Part shown: positions 26,616-36,126 of the stretch, in pieces
Numbering within the stretch: the stretch's first letter is position 1
How the letters are laid out: every line of letters starts with the position of its first letter
Assembly (NCBI GenBank): GCA_039029315.1
Contig: JBCCGK010000059.1
Span: 7,238 to 71,237 of the forward strand
DNA from: JBCCCJ01 sp039029315
GTDB taxonomy: Bacteria; Bacteroidota; Bacteroidia; J057
Direction: 5' to 3'
DNA: 64,000 nucleotides
Notes under the pieces: generated by a model
What the model saw: the letters and a program-made list of their open reading frames with translations, nothing else
The model's database searches: none
What the model was told of the DNA's origin: nothing
Translations under genes and position numbers: made by a program

Positions 26616-26666
26616 ACACAAAGATACAGAGGGGCTGAAAGCCTGTTTATCTCTATACCTTTGTGT
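26616..26666. terminator. Convergent-gene hairpin
   Basis: ACACAAAG (26616-26623) pairs with CTTTGTGT (26659-26666), and an inner CAGAG/CTCT extension lies between. It sits between the convergent vWA-like and lipoprotein genes and could act as a bidirectional terminator. T-runs on both sides are short. Confidence 0.4.
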
Positions 26667-26695
26667 CTTTACGGGAAATTGGAAAATCTCCTTCC

Positions 26696-27295
26696 CTATT
26701 CAACCAGCAACTTGTACTGCTCAATCTCTGCATCTGTCATCCAGTGGATATCTGAAGCAGGAGCTGCATTGATGGTGAAGTAATAAAAGGCTTCAGCATC
26801 TTCCTCACTGAACCCCATTTCCTTATAGTAATCAATATAAGGTTGGTGGTTCTCATGTCCTACTGGATAGTCTGTGGCCTCCCGACGGCCACTTCCCCAG
26901 GAATGAACACCAATCTTGCTCCCTGCCTCTCTTGTGCGCACAACACCAGAGAGATAAAAATCTACGGCTCCTGAGGCGATCTCTGCATCAGCTGGAAGGT
27001 GAATAGCCACTTGCTGTTTTCTTACTTCCTTCGCTACAAATAAAGTTGAATCGTCATCGGAAGAACCAGGGCAATTCTTCATGATGATGTTGGTCGTGTT
27101 GGGATATGCGCTGAGGTAGTTCTTCCAGTATTGGGGAGATTGGGAATTGAGTTCTCCATTCATGATTGCTGTAGACGCATCCTGAGAAGAAAAAATCCCA
27201 TAGTCATCTGGTGCAACTACTGGCTCTTTGCAACTACTGGCAATCAGGAGAAGACTCGCAAGAAAGAGAAGGGCGATTCGATTCAATTGTCTCAT
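26696..27295 (-). CDS. Periplasmic lipoprotein, possibly ClpP/crotonase-like (COG3904-type)
   Basis: A 199-residue protein with the lipobox 'LIASSC' (Cys ~22). The region 'IIMKNCPGSSDDDSTLFVAK', then 'EIASGAVDFYLSGVVR' and 'IGVHSWGSG', resembles the ClpP-like fold of COG3904 periplasmic proteins, in which the serine nucleophile and histidine lie in this order. The C-terminal 'EDAEAFYYFTINAAP' is well structured but unnamed. The catalytic assignment is uncertain. It is convergent with the vWA-like gene. Confidence 0.55.
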   Translation of the reverse strand: MRQLNRIALLFLASLLLIASSCKEPVVAPDDYGIFSSQDASTAIMNGELNSQSPQYWKNYLSAYPNTTNIIMKNCPGSSDDDSTLFVAKEVRKQQVAIHLPADAEIASGAVDFYLSGVVRTREAGSKIGVHSWGSGRREATDYPVGHENHQPYIDYYKEMGFSEEDAEAFYYFTINAAPASDIHWMTDAEIEQYKLLVE

Positions 27296-27378
27296 AGTGG
27301 ATATCTTTTGTGTAAGTTTGTTATTCGTTCACAAAGGAGACAATGAAATATCAGGGAACACCTACGTGTGTTAGAAAT

Positions 27379-27882
27379 TTAGATATTTTTCCGGGTCCAT
27401 TCTTTTAGGTAAATGATATTTGTGAGGTGATTCCCAGCTAGTTCCATCTTCTCTCTTCCAATAGAAACAAATCCATTTTTTTCATAAAACCGACGATAAG
27501 GGTTGACTTCCATCACCAGTACTGCGAGCCCATTGTGCTCATGCTGGATGTCCGAAATCACGCGATCAAGGAGGCCCTGGCCAATGCCCTTATTCTGGAC
27601 TGATGCGTCAACATAGATGGTATAAAGCTCCATGCTTGAAGGAAGTTTTGCCTCTCGATCTGGGCCATAGGAAGCAAATCCACAAAGCTGTTGTTGTTCA
27701 TTTTCTGCCACCCAATAGGTCGTTCCGCTTTTCATGATGCGGCTGTGTCTCCGAATCTGATGATCGAGATTCAGATTATCCAAAAAAGAGTCTGGCAGGA
27801 AATGGCGATAGTGTTCTTGCCAGGAGCGAATCAATACATCGGCGATAGCAGGAATATCGGAGAGCGAGCCTGGTCTGAGCAT
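27379..27882 (-). CDS. GNAT-family N-acetyltransferase
   Basis: A 167-residue protein using the ATG at 27882 (the frame opens upstream at 27978), so that the first GNAT strand 'MLRPGSLSDIPAIADVLIRS' is N-terminal. The acetyl-CoA loop is 'VDASVQNKGIGQGLLDRVI', followed by 'LAVLVMEVNPYRRFYEKNGF', the beta5-alpha4 pattern of GNATs. The substrate is unknown. It is preceded by a lipoprotein gene on the same strand in the downstream direction. Confidence 0.85.
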   Translation of the reverse strand: MLRPGSLSDIPAIADVLIRSWQEHYRHFLPDSFLDNLNLDHQIRRHSRIMKSGTTYWVAENEQQQLCGFASYGPDREAKLPSSMELYTIYVDASVQNKGIGQGLLDRVISDIQHEHNGLAVLVMEVNPYRRFYEKNGFVSIGREKMELAGNHLTNIIYLKEWTRKNI

Positions 27883-28144
27883 AGATAAGTGGGTGGACAA
27901 TATTAGGTTTGATTTTGGGTATAAGGGAAATAGGGGATATAATGGCTTGATTGGTAAGATTTCTCTCTTTTTTCCCACCTAAGGATGAATCGACAAATAT
28001 ACATCCGCATTCTATGAAAAAATGCCTCTTCTTCCTGTATACATGGATTTTTTGTTCACCAATCCTGGATCTTCATGACCCAAAAGTCCGCGGTCCAATT
28101 TCGGGTGAAATGCTCGTAGGTAGTGACTATGGGGTATTCTCCCC

Positions 28145-28205
28145 AAAAAAGAACCCCTCCTTCACTTGATTTGCCCTGAGATTCGGGGCATCGGTGAAGG
28201 AGGGG
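28145..28205 (-). terminator. Intrinsic terminator of the 28.2-29.4 kb gene
   Basis: On the minus strand, CCCCTCCTTCAC and GTGAAGGAGGGG form a perfect 12-bp stem with a ~28-nt loop containing a smaller stem. A TTCTTTTTT tract follows. It lies 38 nt after the stop of the minus-strand gene. Confidence 0.75.
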
Positions 28206-28242
28206 CTTGAGCTGGAATAGCTTCCGTCTTTCTTGTCTGAGA

Positions 28243-29430
28243 CTAATTTCCCGGGCACATTTCCTCCTCAGGAAATGAGTTCATATAATCTAGATCGACC
28301 TGTCTGGTCAATAAGCGTACATCCAAAGCGGTGATTTTGTATTCCTGGTCTACCCGTACCCCTCGCTCGAATCGACCGCCAAACTGACCAACGGCGATGC
28401 GTGTGAAGCACTGCTTACTTTTGTTTAGCAGTTGGATCATGTTTTTCTGACGATGCTTGACCGCAGCATCCTTGCAATATTGATTGGCATAAGTGCTTTT
28501 GCCCTTATAGGCGCGATCCATATTGTGATTGATCAGATCAGCACCTCGCTGGTTGAGTTTGACGGTGCTTCCTTCCAGAAAATAGTTCGGTGCCATGAGT
28601 TCCATCATCATGGCCTGAAATTGTTCTGGAGTCCCATTGAGCAGGATGTCATGCACATAGGTGAATACTTCTACATCTGACTGAAATTGTGGAATCTGAA
28701 CACTGGGTAGCCCATCTACATAGGCTTGGGCCTTTTGATCTTCCACCCGACTGCCCAGGGTTGGCATGACTCTGATTTCATCTGCATTGTAGGTTTGGCG
28801 ACCTGTCTCTGTCTCTTGTTTGTTGGTGCTGAGAAATCTCGCTTTCCAGGGAGAGGTGATGGCATCTCGGTAGAATCTCACCCGGTAGATGGCATCCATC
28901 TGCGCGACTTCGGTATAGCTCACTACTTTTCCATATGAACAGGCGAGATTGATTGAGAAGGAGTTGGGCGTATGCCATTCGTCTTTTCGCTCATCTGCCA
29001 TGCGAATGTTAGAAACCTCTGTTACAATCTTGTTGAAATTGAAGTTGCCAACAAACTGCTCCAGATTCGTGCTTGCCATCGCAAGGATTTCTTTGTCTGA
29101 AGGTGTCGGAATCCCAATATAGCGGTTCCAGGTAACGAGGAATCTGTTGTAACTAAATTTCCCGCCGACAATGTTGTATCGGGCCAGTCCACCAATCTCG
29201 ACCTTAGCATTGGGATATTCAGCGATCTTGGCATTTCGGTAAACAATGACTCCACGCTCCCAAAAATATTGAGAATAGGAACTGCTCCAAACTTTGCTGC
29301 CCCCACGCTTGGAGAGTTCAATACTGAGGACACCGGGATTGTTAATATCCTGTCGGATTTGCGCATCCGAGGGCTGGCTGAAGACTGATGTTGACATAAG
29401 AAAGGCAATAAGGATAAGTGCTTGTTTCAT
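28243..29430 (-). CDS. Hypothetical secreted protein
   Basis: A 395-residue protein with a signal peptide (MKQALILIAFLMSTSVFSQ). The mature part is mixed alpha/beta with no named domain. Four Cys lie near residues 165-390, three of them in the last third, and may form disulfides. A strand-rich N-terminal half has 'VIVYRNAKIAEYPNAKVEIG', and the middle has 'DVEVFTYVHDILLNGTPEQFQ'. It has its own terminator and is divergent from the histidine kinase gene, sharing a 183-bp promoter region. The role is not inferable from sequence. Confidence 0.7.
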   Translation of the reverse strand: MKQALILIAFLMSTSVFSQPSDAQIRQDINNPGVLSIELSKRGGSKVWSSSYSQYFWERGVIVYRNAKIAEYPNAKVEIGGLARYNIVGGKFSYNRFLVTWNRYIGIPTPSDKEILAMASTNLEQFVGNFNFNKIVTEVSNIRMADERKDEWHTPNSFSINLACSYGKVVSYTEVAQMDAIYRVRFYRDAITSPWKARFLSTNKQETETGRQTYNADEIRVMPTLGSRVEDQKAQAYVDGLPSVQIPQFQSDVEVFTYVHDILLNGTPEQFQAMMMELMAPNYFLEGSTVKLNQRGADLINHNMDRAYKGKSTYANQYCKDAAVKHRQKNMIQLLNKSKQCFTRIAVGQFGGRFERGVRVDQEYKITALDVRLLTRQVDLDYMNSFPEEEMCPGN

Positions 29431-29613
29431 GAGAAATAGGGTTGAAATATGGGTTATTCAACTCTTGGTTTCGCCAGATCAGAAAAAGGTAATCTGATCA
29501 AGAGATTTTTTTTTTCAATTGGGGAATCCTGCCGGATTCAAAGAAACAGATGAACCTACATTTTTCATGCGATTGTCCTATCTTGTCCGTTAGTTTGGTA
29601 ATTAAAATTTACA

Positions 29614-31602
29614 ATGCTAAAACATCTGTTCTTTTTGCTGCTATTCCTCCCCTTTTCGCTTTTCGCAGAGCAATGGTCAGTCGATTCTCTCCAAAACCGT
29701 TTGTCTCAAACAGAAGGGCCGGAAAAAATCAGAACCTTGCGTGTTTTGAGTGAAGCGCTGGAAAATGAAGGATATGAAGTTGCAATAGAGGCAGCAGAAG
29801 CGGCTGTTAAGCTGGGACGGGAGCTGAATGATGTTTTGGAATTAGGCCTCAGCCTTACAAATAGAGGAATCATTCAAGACATGTTTGGTCGCTATGGGGA
29901 TGCAATGGACTCATTTGTAGAAGCGAAAACATTGCTGGAGCAAAAAGGGAGTATGTCTGCACAGGCCAACAATCTTTACTATCTGGGAATGGCCTATTTT
30001 CATCTGGGAAAAAACGAGCGGGCACTCAGCTTGTGCGAGGAAGCATTGGGGATGTTCCGATCGGTTCAGGACAGTGCAGGCTTGGCCGAGAATCTCAATG
30101 GGATTGGACTGATATATCAGACCCAGGAAGAATATGGGAAAAGTTCAGAAGTTTTTTTTCAGGCACTGGATTATGCAGCCACCAGCAAGCAAAGCCATAT
30201 TCTGGGAAACATTGGAATCAACTTCTTGAAATTGAATGAGTTTGAGCAAGCTCTGTCCTACTTCAGAGAGTGTTATCAACTGGAAAAAGCCCAACAAAAA
30301 AAAGTGGATCTCGCTTATACGCTGAACTATCTTGGAGGGGTGCATTATCAGATGCTTGAATTCGATTCAGCCGTTTACTACTTTCGGACGGCTTATGAGA
30401 ACAATCTCGCGCTCAATCAACTTGAGCAGATTCAACTCAGCCTTGGCAACCTTGTCAGGGCGCTTGTCCAATTGGGGCGAAAAGAAGAAGTCTTCGAAAC
30501 CATTGATCTATTGGAGAAGCAGGAGGATAAGGAGAGAGAGTTCGAACAGGTAAGAGAATCGGTCAAGTTTGAAGCATTCCAACTCCTGGGCCAAATAGAT
30601 TCCTCGAATGTCTATCTTCGCAAGACGATAGATTCCGCACGAGTCCATGGAAAATGGACCACAGTATATGCCAATTCTCTTCTACTTGCCAGAAACTATT
30701 TCTCCCAACAACAATGGGAAAAGTGCATCGAAGCTATGAAGCTTCATATCGCCATGAAAGATTCTGTTTTTTCCAAAGAACGGACCGAAATCATTCAGAA
30801 GTTGAGCATTGAATACGAAACTGAAAAAAAAGAAGCAGAGATTGAACGCCTGCAAGTGGCAGAAGCCAATGCCCGTTTTCGAACAAGGGCTTGGATCATC
30901 GGCTGTGTCCTCATTGCCATTCTCGGGCTAGCCTTCATCTGGTTCCAGTCTGTCAACAATCGTAAAAATCGTGAGATCAAACTGGAACGCCTCCGAACTG
31001 AAATCGCCAGTGATCTCCACGATGAGATGGGAAGCATTCTGACAGGAATCTCCATGCAAGCCCAAATGATGCAATTTGGTTCGAGTCAAGGAGTTGCGCC
31101 ATATCAGCAGAAAATCATCAACAATAGCCAGAAGGCCATAGCGACCATGCGGGATGTGATCTGGTCCATTGACAGTCGATATGATCAGATTGGAGGCTTG
31201 GTGGATCGAATGAAAGAACATGCCTTTGAAATGCTCAATCCTGTGGATATAGAGTGGGATTTCAAGGTGGATAGCTGGGATCTGGATCAGCCGATGTCCC
31301 CTGATGTGCGTCAGAATCTTTACCTGATATTCAAGGAAGCGATCAACAATATTGTCAAACATGCGCCTGAAAACCGTGTCAATATTTCCCTCCTGCAGCA
31401 AAAAGACAATTGGAGCCTGATGATTCACAACTGGTCAGAAAAGACGGAAAACCCTTCCCCAGTCGGGCCTTCCATTGTCCAATCGCTGGGTCAGGGCTTG
31501 AAGAATATGGAGATGCGGGCCAGAAAAATAGGCGCAGATTTTCGCCTGGTTCGGGAGTCAGGGTTCCAATTGATCCTCAATGGCAAAACCTTCCCGGCAT
31601 AA
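29614..31602 (+). CDS. TPR sensor histidine kinase (HisKA_3 type)
   Basis: A 662-residue protein: signal peptide, then periplasmic TPRs (~50-350), one membrane helix (about 426-446), a short coiled coil, and a NarL-type kinase. The dimerisation box is 'ASDLHDEMGSILTGI', with the phospho-acceptor His469. The ATPase has 'KEAINNIVKHAPENRVNIS' (N box) and 'GQGLKNMEMRARKIGA' (G region). It would sense a periplasmic signal by TPR and phosphorylate the downstream regulator, 67 nt away. The signal is unknown. This domain order is common in Bacteroidota. Confidence 0.9.
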   Translation: MLKHLFFLLLFLPFSLFAEQWSVDSLQNRLSQTEGPEKIRTLRVLSEALENEGYEVAIEAAEAAVKLGRELNDVLELGLSLTNRGIIQDMFGRYGDAMDSFVEAKTLLEQKGSMSAQANNLYYLGMAYFHLGKNERALSLCEEALGMFRSVQDSAGLAENLNGIGLIYQTQEEYGKSSEVFFQALDYAATSKQSHILGNIGINFLKLNEFEQALSYFRECYQLEKAQQKKVDLAYTLNYLGGVHYQMLEFDSAVYYFRTAYENNLALNQLEQIQLSLGNLVRALVQLGRKEEVFETIDLLEKQEDKEREFEQVRESVKFEAFQLLGQIDSSNVYLRKTIDSARVHGKWTTVYANSLLLARNYFSQQQWEKCIEAMKLHIAMKDSVFSKERTEIIQKLSIEYETEKKEAEIERLQVAEANARFRTRAWIIGCVLIAILGLAFIWFQSVNNRKNREIKLERLRTEIASDLHDEMGSILTGISMQAQMMQFGSSQGVAPYQQKIINNSQKAIATMRDVIWSIDSRYDQIGGLVDRMKEHAFEMLNPVDIEWDFKVDSWDLDQPMSPDVRQNLYLIFKEAINNIVKHAPENRVNISLLQQKDNWSLMIHNWSEKTENPSPVGPSIVQSLGQGLKNMEMRARKIGADFRLVRESGFQLILNGKTFPA

Positions 31603-31669
31603 GACAGTCTGATTGCTTCCCCCAAATATGGGAGAGAAGTGAAGAAAAAAAATCCAGATATTTGCACCC

Positions 31670-32302
31670 ATGATGCGAATTGGAATCATTGAAGACCACC
31701 AGGATACCCGAGAGGTTTTACACGCTTTCTTTTCTCAGCAAGCAGGCTTTGAGGTCTGTCTTGTGGCTGAATCTGTGGAAGCCTTTTTCGCAGAACTCGA
31801 AAAGCTGTCATCCCCTCCCTCTCTCCTCTTGCTGGATATCAACTTGCCGGGCATCTCAGGGATAGAAGCCATCAAAAGTTTGGCACAAAGACTCCCTGAT
31901 GTCGACATTGTGATGCTGACCATGCACGATGATAGTCGACACATTTTTCAGGCTTTATGTGCTGGTGCTATTGGCTATCTGGTCAAGGGAACCCCGCTTG
32001 TCAAGATCAAGTCAGCACTCCTCAATGTTCAGCAAGGAGGCTCTGCCATGTCTCCACATGTCGCCAGAAAGGTGGTAGAATATTTTCAACCGGGCAAAAA
32101 GAAAGGTGATAGTGCCCTCACCCCCAAGGAGCATCAAATCGTGGAGGGCCTGGTCGATGGCCTGAGTTACAAGCTGATCGCAGATCGATATTCCATCAGT
32201 ATCGAAACCGTCCGCACCCATATCAAGAATATCTACAAGAAGCTGCATGTGAACAGCAAATCCGAAGTAGTAGCGATGAAGCTCAGGGGGGAGATTGATT
32301 GA
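31670..32302 (+). CDS. NarL/LuxR-family response regulator
   Basis: A 210-residue protein. The receiver domain (1-120) has the acidic pair 'IIEDHQD', phospho-acceptor Asp56 in 'LLLLDINLPG', Thr in 'MLTMHDDSR' and Lys in 'YLVKGTP'. The C-terminal LuxR HTH (~145-205) reads 'LTPKEHQIVEGLVDGLSYKL' and ends 'TVRTHIKNIYKKLHVNSKSE'. It is the cognate partner of the preceding kinase. Its targets are unknown; the large T9SS protein gene starts 280 nt downstream on the same strand and is an obvious candidate. Confidence 0.9.
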   Translation: MMRIGIIEDHQDTREVLHAFFSQQAGFEVCLVAESVEAFFAELEKLSSPPSLLLLDINLPGISGIEAIKSLAQRLPDVDIVMLTMHDDSRHIFQALCAGAIGYLVKGTPLVKIKSALLNVQQGGSAMSPHVARKVVEYFQPGKKKGDSALTPKEHQIVEGLVDGLSYKLIADRYSISIETVRTHIKNIYKKLHVNSKSEVVAMKLRGEID

Positions 32303-32582
32303 GAGGAGCTTCCTTCGGACGCATAACAAAAGAACAACTGTACCATTTTCCCTACCGCCAGTCAAGCCTTTTTCACAAGGCGAGGATTTGTTGATGATGT
32401 GAAGGTGGTTCCTCTGCCATTTAGCCTACACACATGACTCGGAGCTTGATCTTTTATCCTTCCAAGCTCAAAAAGCTCCCAAAACCCCTCCCGCCTCCCA
32501 TGAACATGGGATGGTGTCTCCTATGCTTGCCAAATACCTTTGTTGGAAATCGAATCAGACGATGAACCTTAACCTCTGTTTT

Positions 32583-35500
32583 ATGAAATCAACCTTTTCC
32601 TACTTCTTGTACTTGCTCCTACTTCCGGCCATTTTGTCTGCACAGACTGTGGTGGATCATCCGATCAAACTGGTCAATTCAGCAGTTGAAGCCAATGAAT
32701 TCTTGATTTTTCATACCGATGGAATGGGAAACTCCAATCCCAATACCGAAACGACCATCGGAAGATACGATCCTGCTGGCACCAATGCTGAACAACGAAT
32801 ACTTGAAGGAAGCTCAACCACCAATCCTGCCTCCCTTACTGCCAATGGTAGCAAATTCCTCAATGCCATCACCCTCGACTACAATGGGGATAGCTATGAC
32901 GAGCCAGTAGTGGTCGTAGAAAAGGCCAATGGCGCCAAAGCCTTCGTGCTTCCAGGCATCAATAAGGCCACCTTAACGGGCAGTATTGACCCTAATGCTA
33001 CTGAATTCATTCTTCCAACCCCTGGCAATGGAGGGGAAATTGTCAAATTAGCCAAAGGCGATTTTGACAACGATGGAAGAGAGGAATTGGTGGTCCTCAC
33101 AAGGGCTGATCAGGTGAATGGTGGCTTCTGGCTTGAAATCTATGGTGTCATTTCAGCCTCGTCGCCCAACAACCTCTCTCGCCTCAAACAAAAAAGTCTG
33201 GGAATTGGATTTTTGCCACTGAGCAATTCTGATGATGAAGCCTTCGATCTGGCTGTGGGAGATTTTGATAATGATGGAGCCCCTGATCTGGCAATTGTTG
33301 CCTTTGAACAAGGAGCAACTTCTCGCCAGTGTTTTTTGCAATTGTATCAGGTTGAGCCTCCTGATTATGTGAACTTCTTTAGTTATGGTATTGTTACAAA
33401 AGGAAAGTTGACGATCACCCCAACAGGCTCTTCATCGGGATGGGAGAATGTCGGTATCGTTTCGCATAGTCCTTTTGCAGGGCCAGATCAGTTGTGCGTT
33501 TCGGTGATCTATGAGGACCCAAACAACCCCAACTTGATGCATAGAGAAGTTTATTCTATCATCACAGATCCTACACCGGAAGCCTATAGCCTGGATTCGC
33601 CCACCATCCTTGCCACTCCTTATACCAATGACATCCAAAATGGAGGAGACCGGATTGCCCTCTCCATGGCCAGTGGAGATTTGGCAAATATAGAAGAAGA
33701 CATGGTTGCCATTGCCTGGGATGGAGAAGTGCGAATCTTCAGTCCGTATGATGTATCTGTAAGTATGCGGGCAAGCTCTTCCGGGGGAACGGTTCAAGAT
33801 CAGTTCTACCAATTGGTCAAAGGCAATCAGTATCTATCCATAGGAGATATGGACTATGACAAATCCCAGGAAATCCTGATTGTTACCACCGATGATGACG
33901 GGAATTCCGGGAATGAACAACACTTCCTGAGAACGACTGTCCTTGGACTGAGCCAGAGCCTGGACGCCCTTTCTGTCAAAGGCCAACGGGATCTCCAATT
34001 CCAGCCCTGGGCAGGTGCATCGAGCGATTATCACTTCGCAGCATGTGTAGGAGAGTTTCAGGGAGGCCGCGCAATCTTGAAAGAACCGACAATGACTAGC
34101 AAGACGATTTTTACACCATTGATTGTCAATAATGCGCCTCCTCATCACTTTGATATCCTGGGGACCCTTGAAGCCGATATTCTGGAGGCCTATCCTGTCT
34201 GGCCTACCACGGCAGCAAGTGGAACCATCAGTTCTCTCTATGGAGCGGTAAGCAGCACATCCCAAACGCTTGAAACCGAGCTGACATCAGATTGGGGTGT
34301 CAGTGCGACCTTATCAGCGGGTGTCTCAAAGTTGGGCAATGGGGTGAAAGCTTCTATTACGGGAAAATACGGGGAAGAATTCTCTCAAACCCAAATGACT
34401 ACGGAGACGGTTACCATCAGTACACTCAGCACTGCGCTCTCAGATGATCAAGTCTATGGTACAGTACAAGAGTATGACATCTACGAATATCCTGTTGATT
34501 CCAGCGGGCACACAATTGGCTATGTGTTGGCGATGGTTAGGGAGGGAAGTCCTATCATCCAATGGATGGATTCCAAATCAGTGGATGCTCTGAACTATCT
34601 TCCTGATCATGAACCGGGCAACCTCCTCTCATACCCTTCCAGTTCGAATTTTGATAGCTATGCTGGTGTATCAGAGGAAATTCTCACTGGCGTCAGCACA
34701 AATATCGGCTCTGGTGGAGGCTTAACCTTTGAGATGAAATTTGAGGATTTTGCCTCAAATAGTGCCAGTACGACCAAAACCTTTGGAGCCGAAGTCACTG
34801 TCTCCGCGAGTGCTTCTTTTAAGTATTTCGATCTTGGGCTGGACGTAACTGGAACCTATAACCAAAGTGAGATGACCACCCATACCAGTACCGCCTATTC
34901 AGAAATCTCATTGACAAGTGATCTGAACCGATCTCTGGATCAGGCTTTTACTGATGCAACTTACACTGTTACCCCTAAAGCATACTGGGCAGAAAACGGC
35001 GCCCTCACCCTTGGATATGCCGTAGATCCCTCCCTTGGTAGTCAGGGGGTGAATACTTTTTGGACAGATCATTATCAATCCAATCCTGATTTCAGCCTGA
35101 TTCTTCCCTGGCGATTGGATGCTGCCAAAGGCTTCGCCCTGGGAAGTACAGCAGATAAGGCTCGACTCAGTAAGTCCATTTCCCTTAGCCGTTCTTCCTT
35201 TGCTACTGGAGACACCATCCTGATCCATGCGTTTGTCCAAAACTATAGCTTCCTCACTTACACCGGTGGCGTAGAATTCCAGTTCTATGCCGGAAATCCT
35301 GACAATGGTGGCATCCTTTTGGAAGATATCCATGGACAAACGATCTTGACACATACAGATGTGTACGAGGCGAGAGAAAGAACCCCCATTGTGTTTCTAT
35401 GGAAAGTACCTGCCGGGATCAATCCTGATCCTAGAATCTATGTTGTTATCGATCCTGCCAATAAGATCACCGAAATTCACGAAGACAACAATATCGGGTT

Positions 35501-35813
35501 TCGGGCAGGAACAGCTGGACCAGCGAACAGCGTCCATGATGAGTTGGCAGACAGCCCCATTCAGACAAAGCTCTACCCTAACCCTGTTTCTGATCGGGCT
35601 GATTTGGAGATCCAACTGCCCTCTCATGGATTGCTGGATGTTCAACTCTTCAATCTGCAAGGGCAGTTGATGCAAACAGTTTATCACAAGGAGTTGCACC
35701 GAGGAAATTTCATCTTGCCGATGAATCTGGCCACGCTCCCCAATGGCTATTATTGGGTGAAGGTTAGATTCAATCAACAGCAGCAAATCGTGAAACTGAT
35801 GAAAGCTAACTAG
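32583..35813 (+). CDS. Large T9SS-exported protein with FG-GAP, toxin-like beta, CARDB and sorting domains
   Basis: A 1076-residue protein from the ATG at 32583, where the signal peptide begins (the frame opens at 32511). The N-terminal half has FG-GAP/VCBS-like repeats with calcium-loop motifs (GDFDNDGREELVVL, GDFDNDGAPDLAIV, GDMDYDKSQEILIV). The middle has two similar Ser/Thr-rich beta segments, each with a glycine-rich start and 'SQTQMTTETVTIS' or 'NQSEMTTHTSTAYS', resembling insertion strands of aerolysin/ETX-type pore formers. A CARDB-like domain ('ITEIHEDNNIGF') follows. The C-terminal ~80 residues are a T9SS type A sorting domain ('TKLYPNPVSDRADLEIQL' ... 'YYWVKVRF'). Surface or secreted localisation is firm; pore formation is a hypothesis. 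Confidence 0.75.
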   Translation: MKSTFSYFLYLLLLPAILSAQTVVDHPIKLVNSAVEANEFLIFHTDGMGNSNPNTETTIGRYDPAGTNAEQRILEGSSTTNPASLTANGSKFLNAITLDYNGDSYDEPVVVVEKANGAKAFVLPGINKATLTGSIDPNATEFILPTPGNGGEIVKLAKGDFDNDGREELVVLTRADQVNGGFWLEIYGVISASSPNNLSRLKQKSLGIGFLPLSNSDDEAFDLAVGDFDNDGAPDLAIVAFEQGATSRQCFLQLYQVEPPDYVNFFSYGIVTKGKLTITPTGSSSGWENVGIVSHSPFAGPDQLCVSVIYEDPNNPNLMHREVYSIITDPTPEAYSLDSPTILATPYTNDIQNGGDRIALSMASGDLANIEEDMVAIAWDGEVRIFSPYDVSVSMRASSSGGTVQDQFYQLVKGNQYLSIGDMDYDKSQEILIVTTDDDGNSGNEQHFLRTTVLGLSQSLDALSVKGQRDLQFQPWAGASSDYHFAACVGEFQGGRAILKEPTMTSKTIFTPLIVNNAPPHHFDILGTLEADILEAYPVWPTTAASGTISSLYGAVSSTSQTLETELTSDWGVSATLSAGVSKLGNGVKASITGKYGEEFSQTQMTTETVTISTLSTALSDDQVYGTVQEYDIYEYPVDSSGHTIGYVLAMVREGSPIIQWMDSKSVDALNYLPDHEPGNLLSYPSSSNFDSYAGVSEEILTGVSTNIGSGGGLTFEMKFEDFASNSASTTKTFGAEVTVSASASFKYFDLGLDVTGTYNQSEMTTHTSTAYSEISLTSDLNRSLDQAFTDATYTVTPKAYWAENGALTLGYAVDPSLGSQGVNTFWTDHYQSNPDFSLILPWRLDAAKGFALGSTADKARLSKSISLSRSSFATGDTILIHAFVQNYSFLTYTGGVEFQFYAGNPDNGGILLEDIHGQTILTHTDVYEARERTPIVFLWKVPAGINPDPRIYVVIDPANKITEIHEDNNIGFRAGTAGPANSVHDELADSPIQTKLYPNPVSDRADLEIQLPSHGLLDVQLFNLQGQLMQTVYHKELHRGNFILPMNLATLPNGYYWVKVRFNQQQQIVKLMKAN

Positions 35814-35866
35814 CAAATCAGACCCTCTTTTTTGATTCCTTCTCTATCCTACAGGGACATGATAGC

Positions 35867-35906
35867 GGCACAGAATAATTGGCAATCAGTCGATTATTTC
35901 TGTGCC
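35867..35906 (+). repeat. Bulged hairpin after the T9SS gene
   Basis: GGCACAGAATAAT pairs with ATTATTTCTGTGCC with one bulged base and a 13-nt loop. It lies 53 nt after the T9SS gene stop. No T-run follows, so a terminator role is uncertain. The rest of the 313-bp gap to the next gene shows no protein-like frame. Confidence 0.4.
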
Positions 35907-36126
35907 CATATTGGTCTTCTAGCAGTCTTTTCTATCTTCTCTGGTCCCCAATCCGCTTGGGACAAGGATCCTACAGGAAGCAGCAAGAATGGATTGATTC
36001 TCATTTCGGGTTCAGATAATCGTTTCTTGTTCCTGATGAAAAAATGCCTGGTACATCTGCCTTGATTTGCAGTAGGCATACATTCTTTGTAACTCCTGTT
36101 GCTAATTCACCTTCAACAATTCGCGA

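Noticed and set aside
26600..26690. CACAAAGATACAGAG-type sequence as a dispersed repeat
   Set aside because: Only one copy is seen here; it is adequately explained as a hairpin between convergent genes.
28014..28169. 51-codon plus-strand frame with a hydrophobic N-terminus
   Set aside because: It runs into the terminator of the neighbouring gene and lacks any recognisable feature beyond the first ~20 residues.
35832..36065. 77-codon frame after the T9SS gene
   Set aside because: It overlaps a hairpin, has no family resemblance and low-quality composition.
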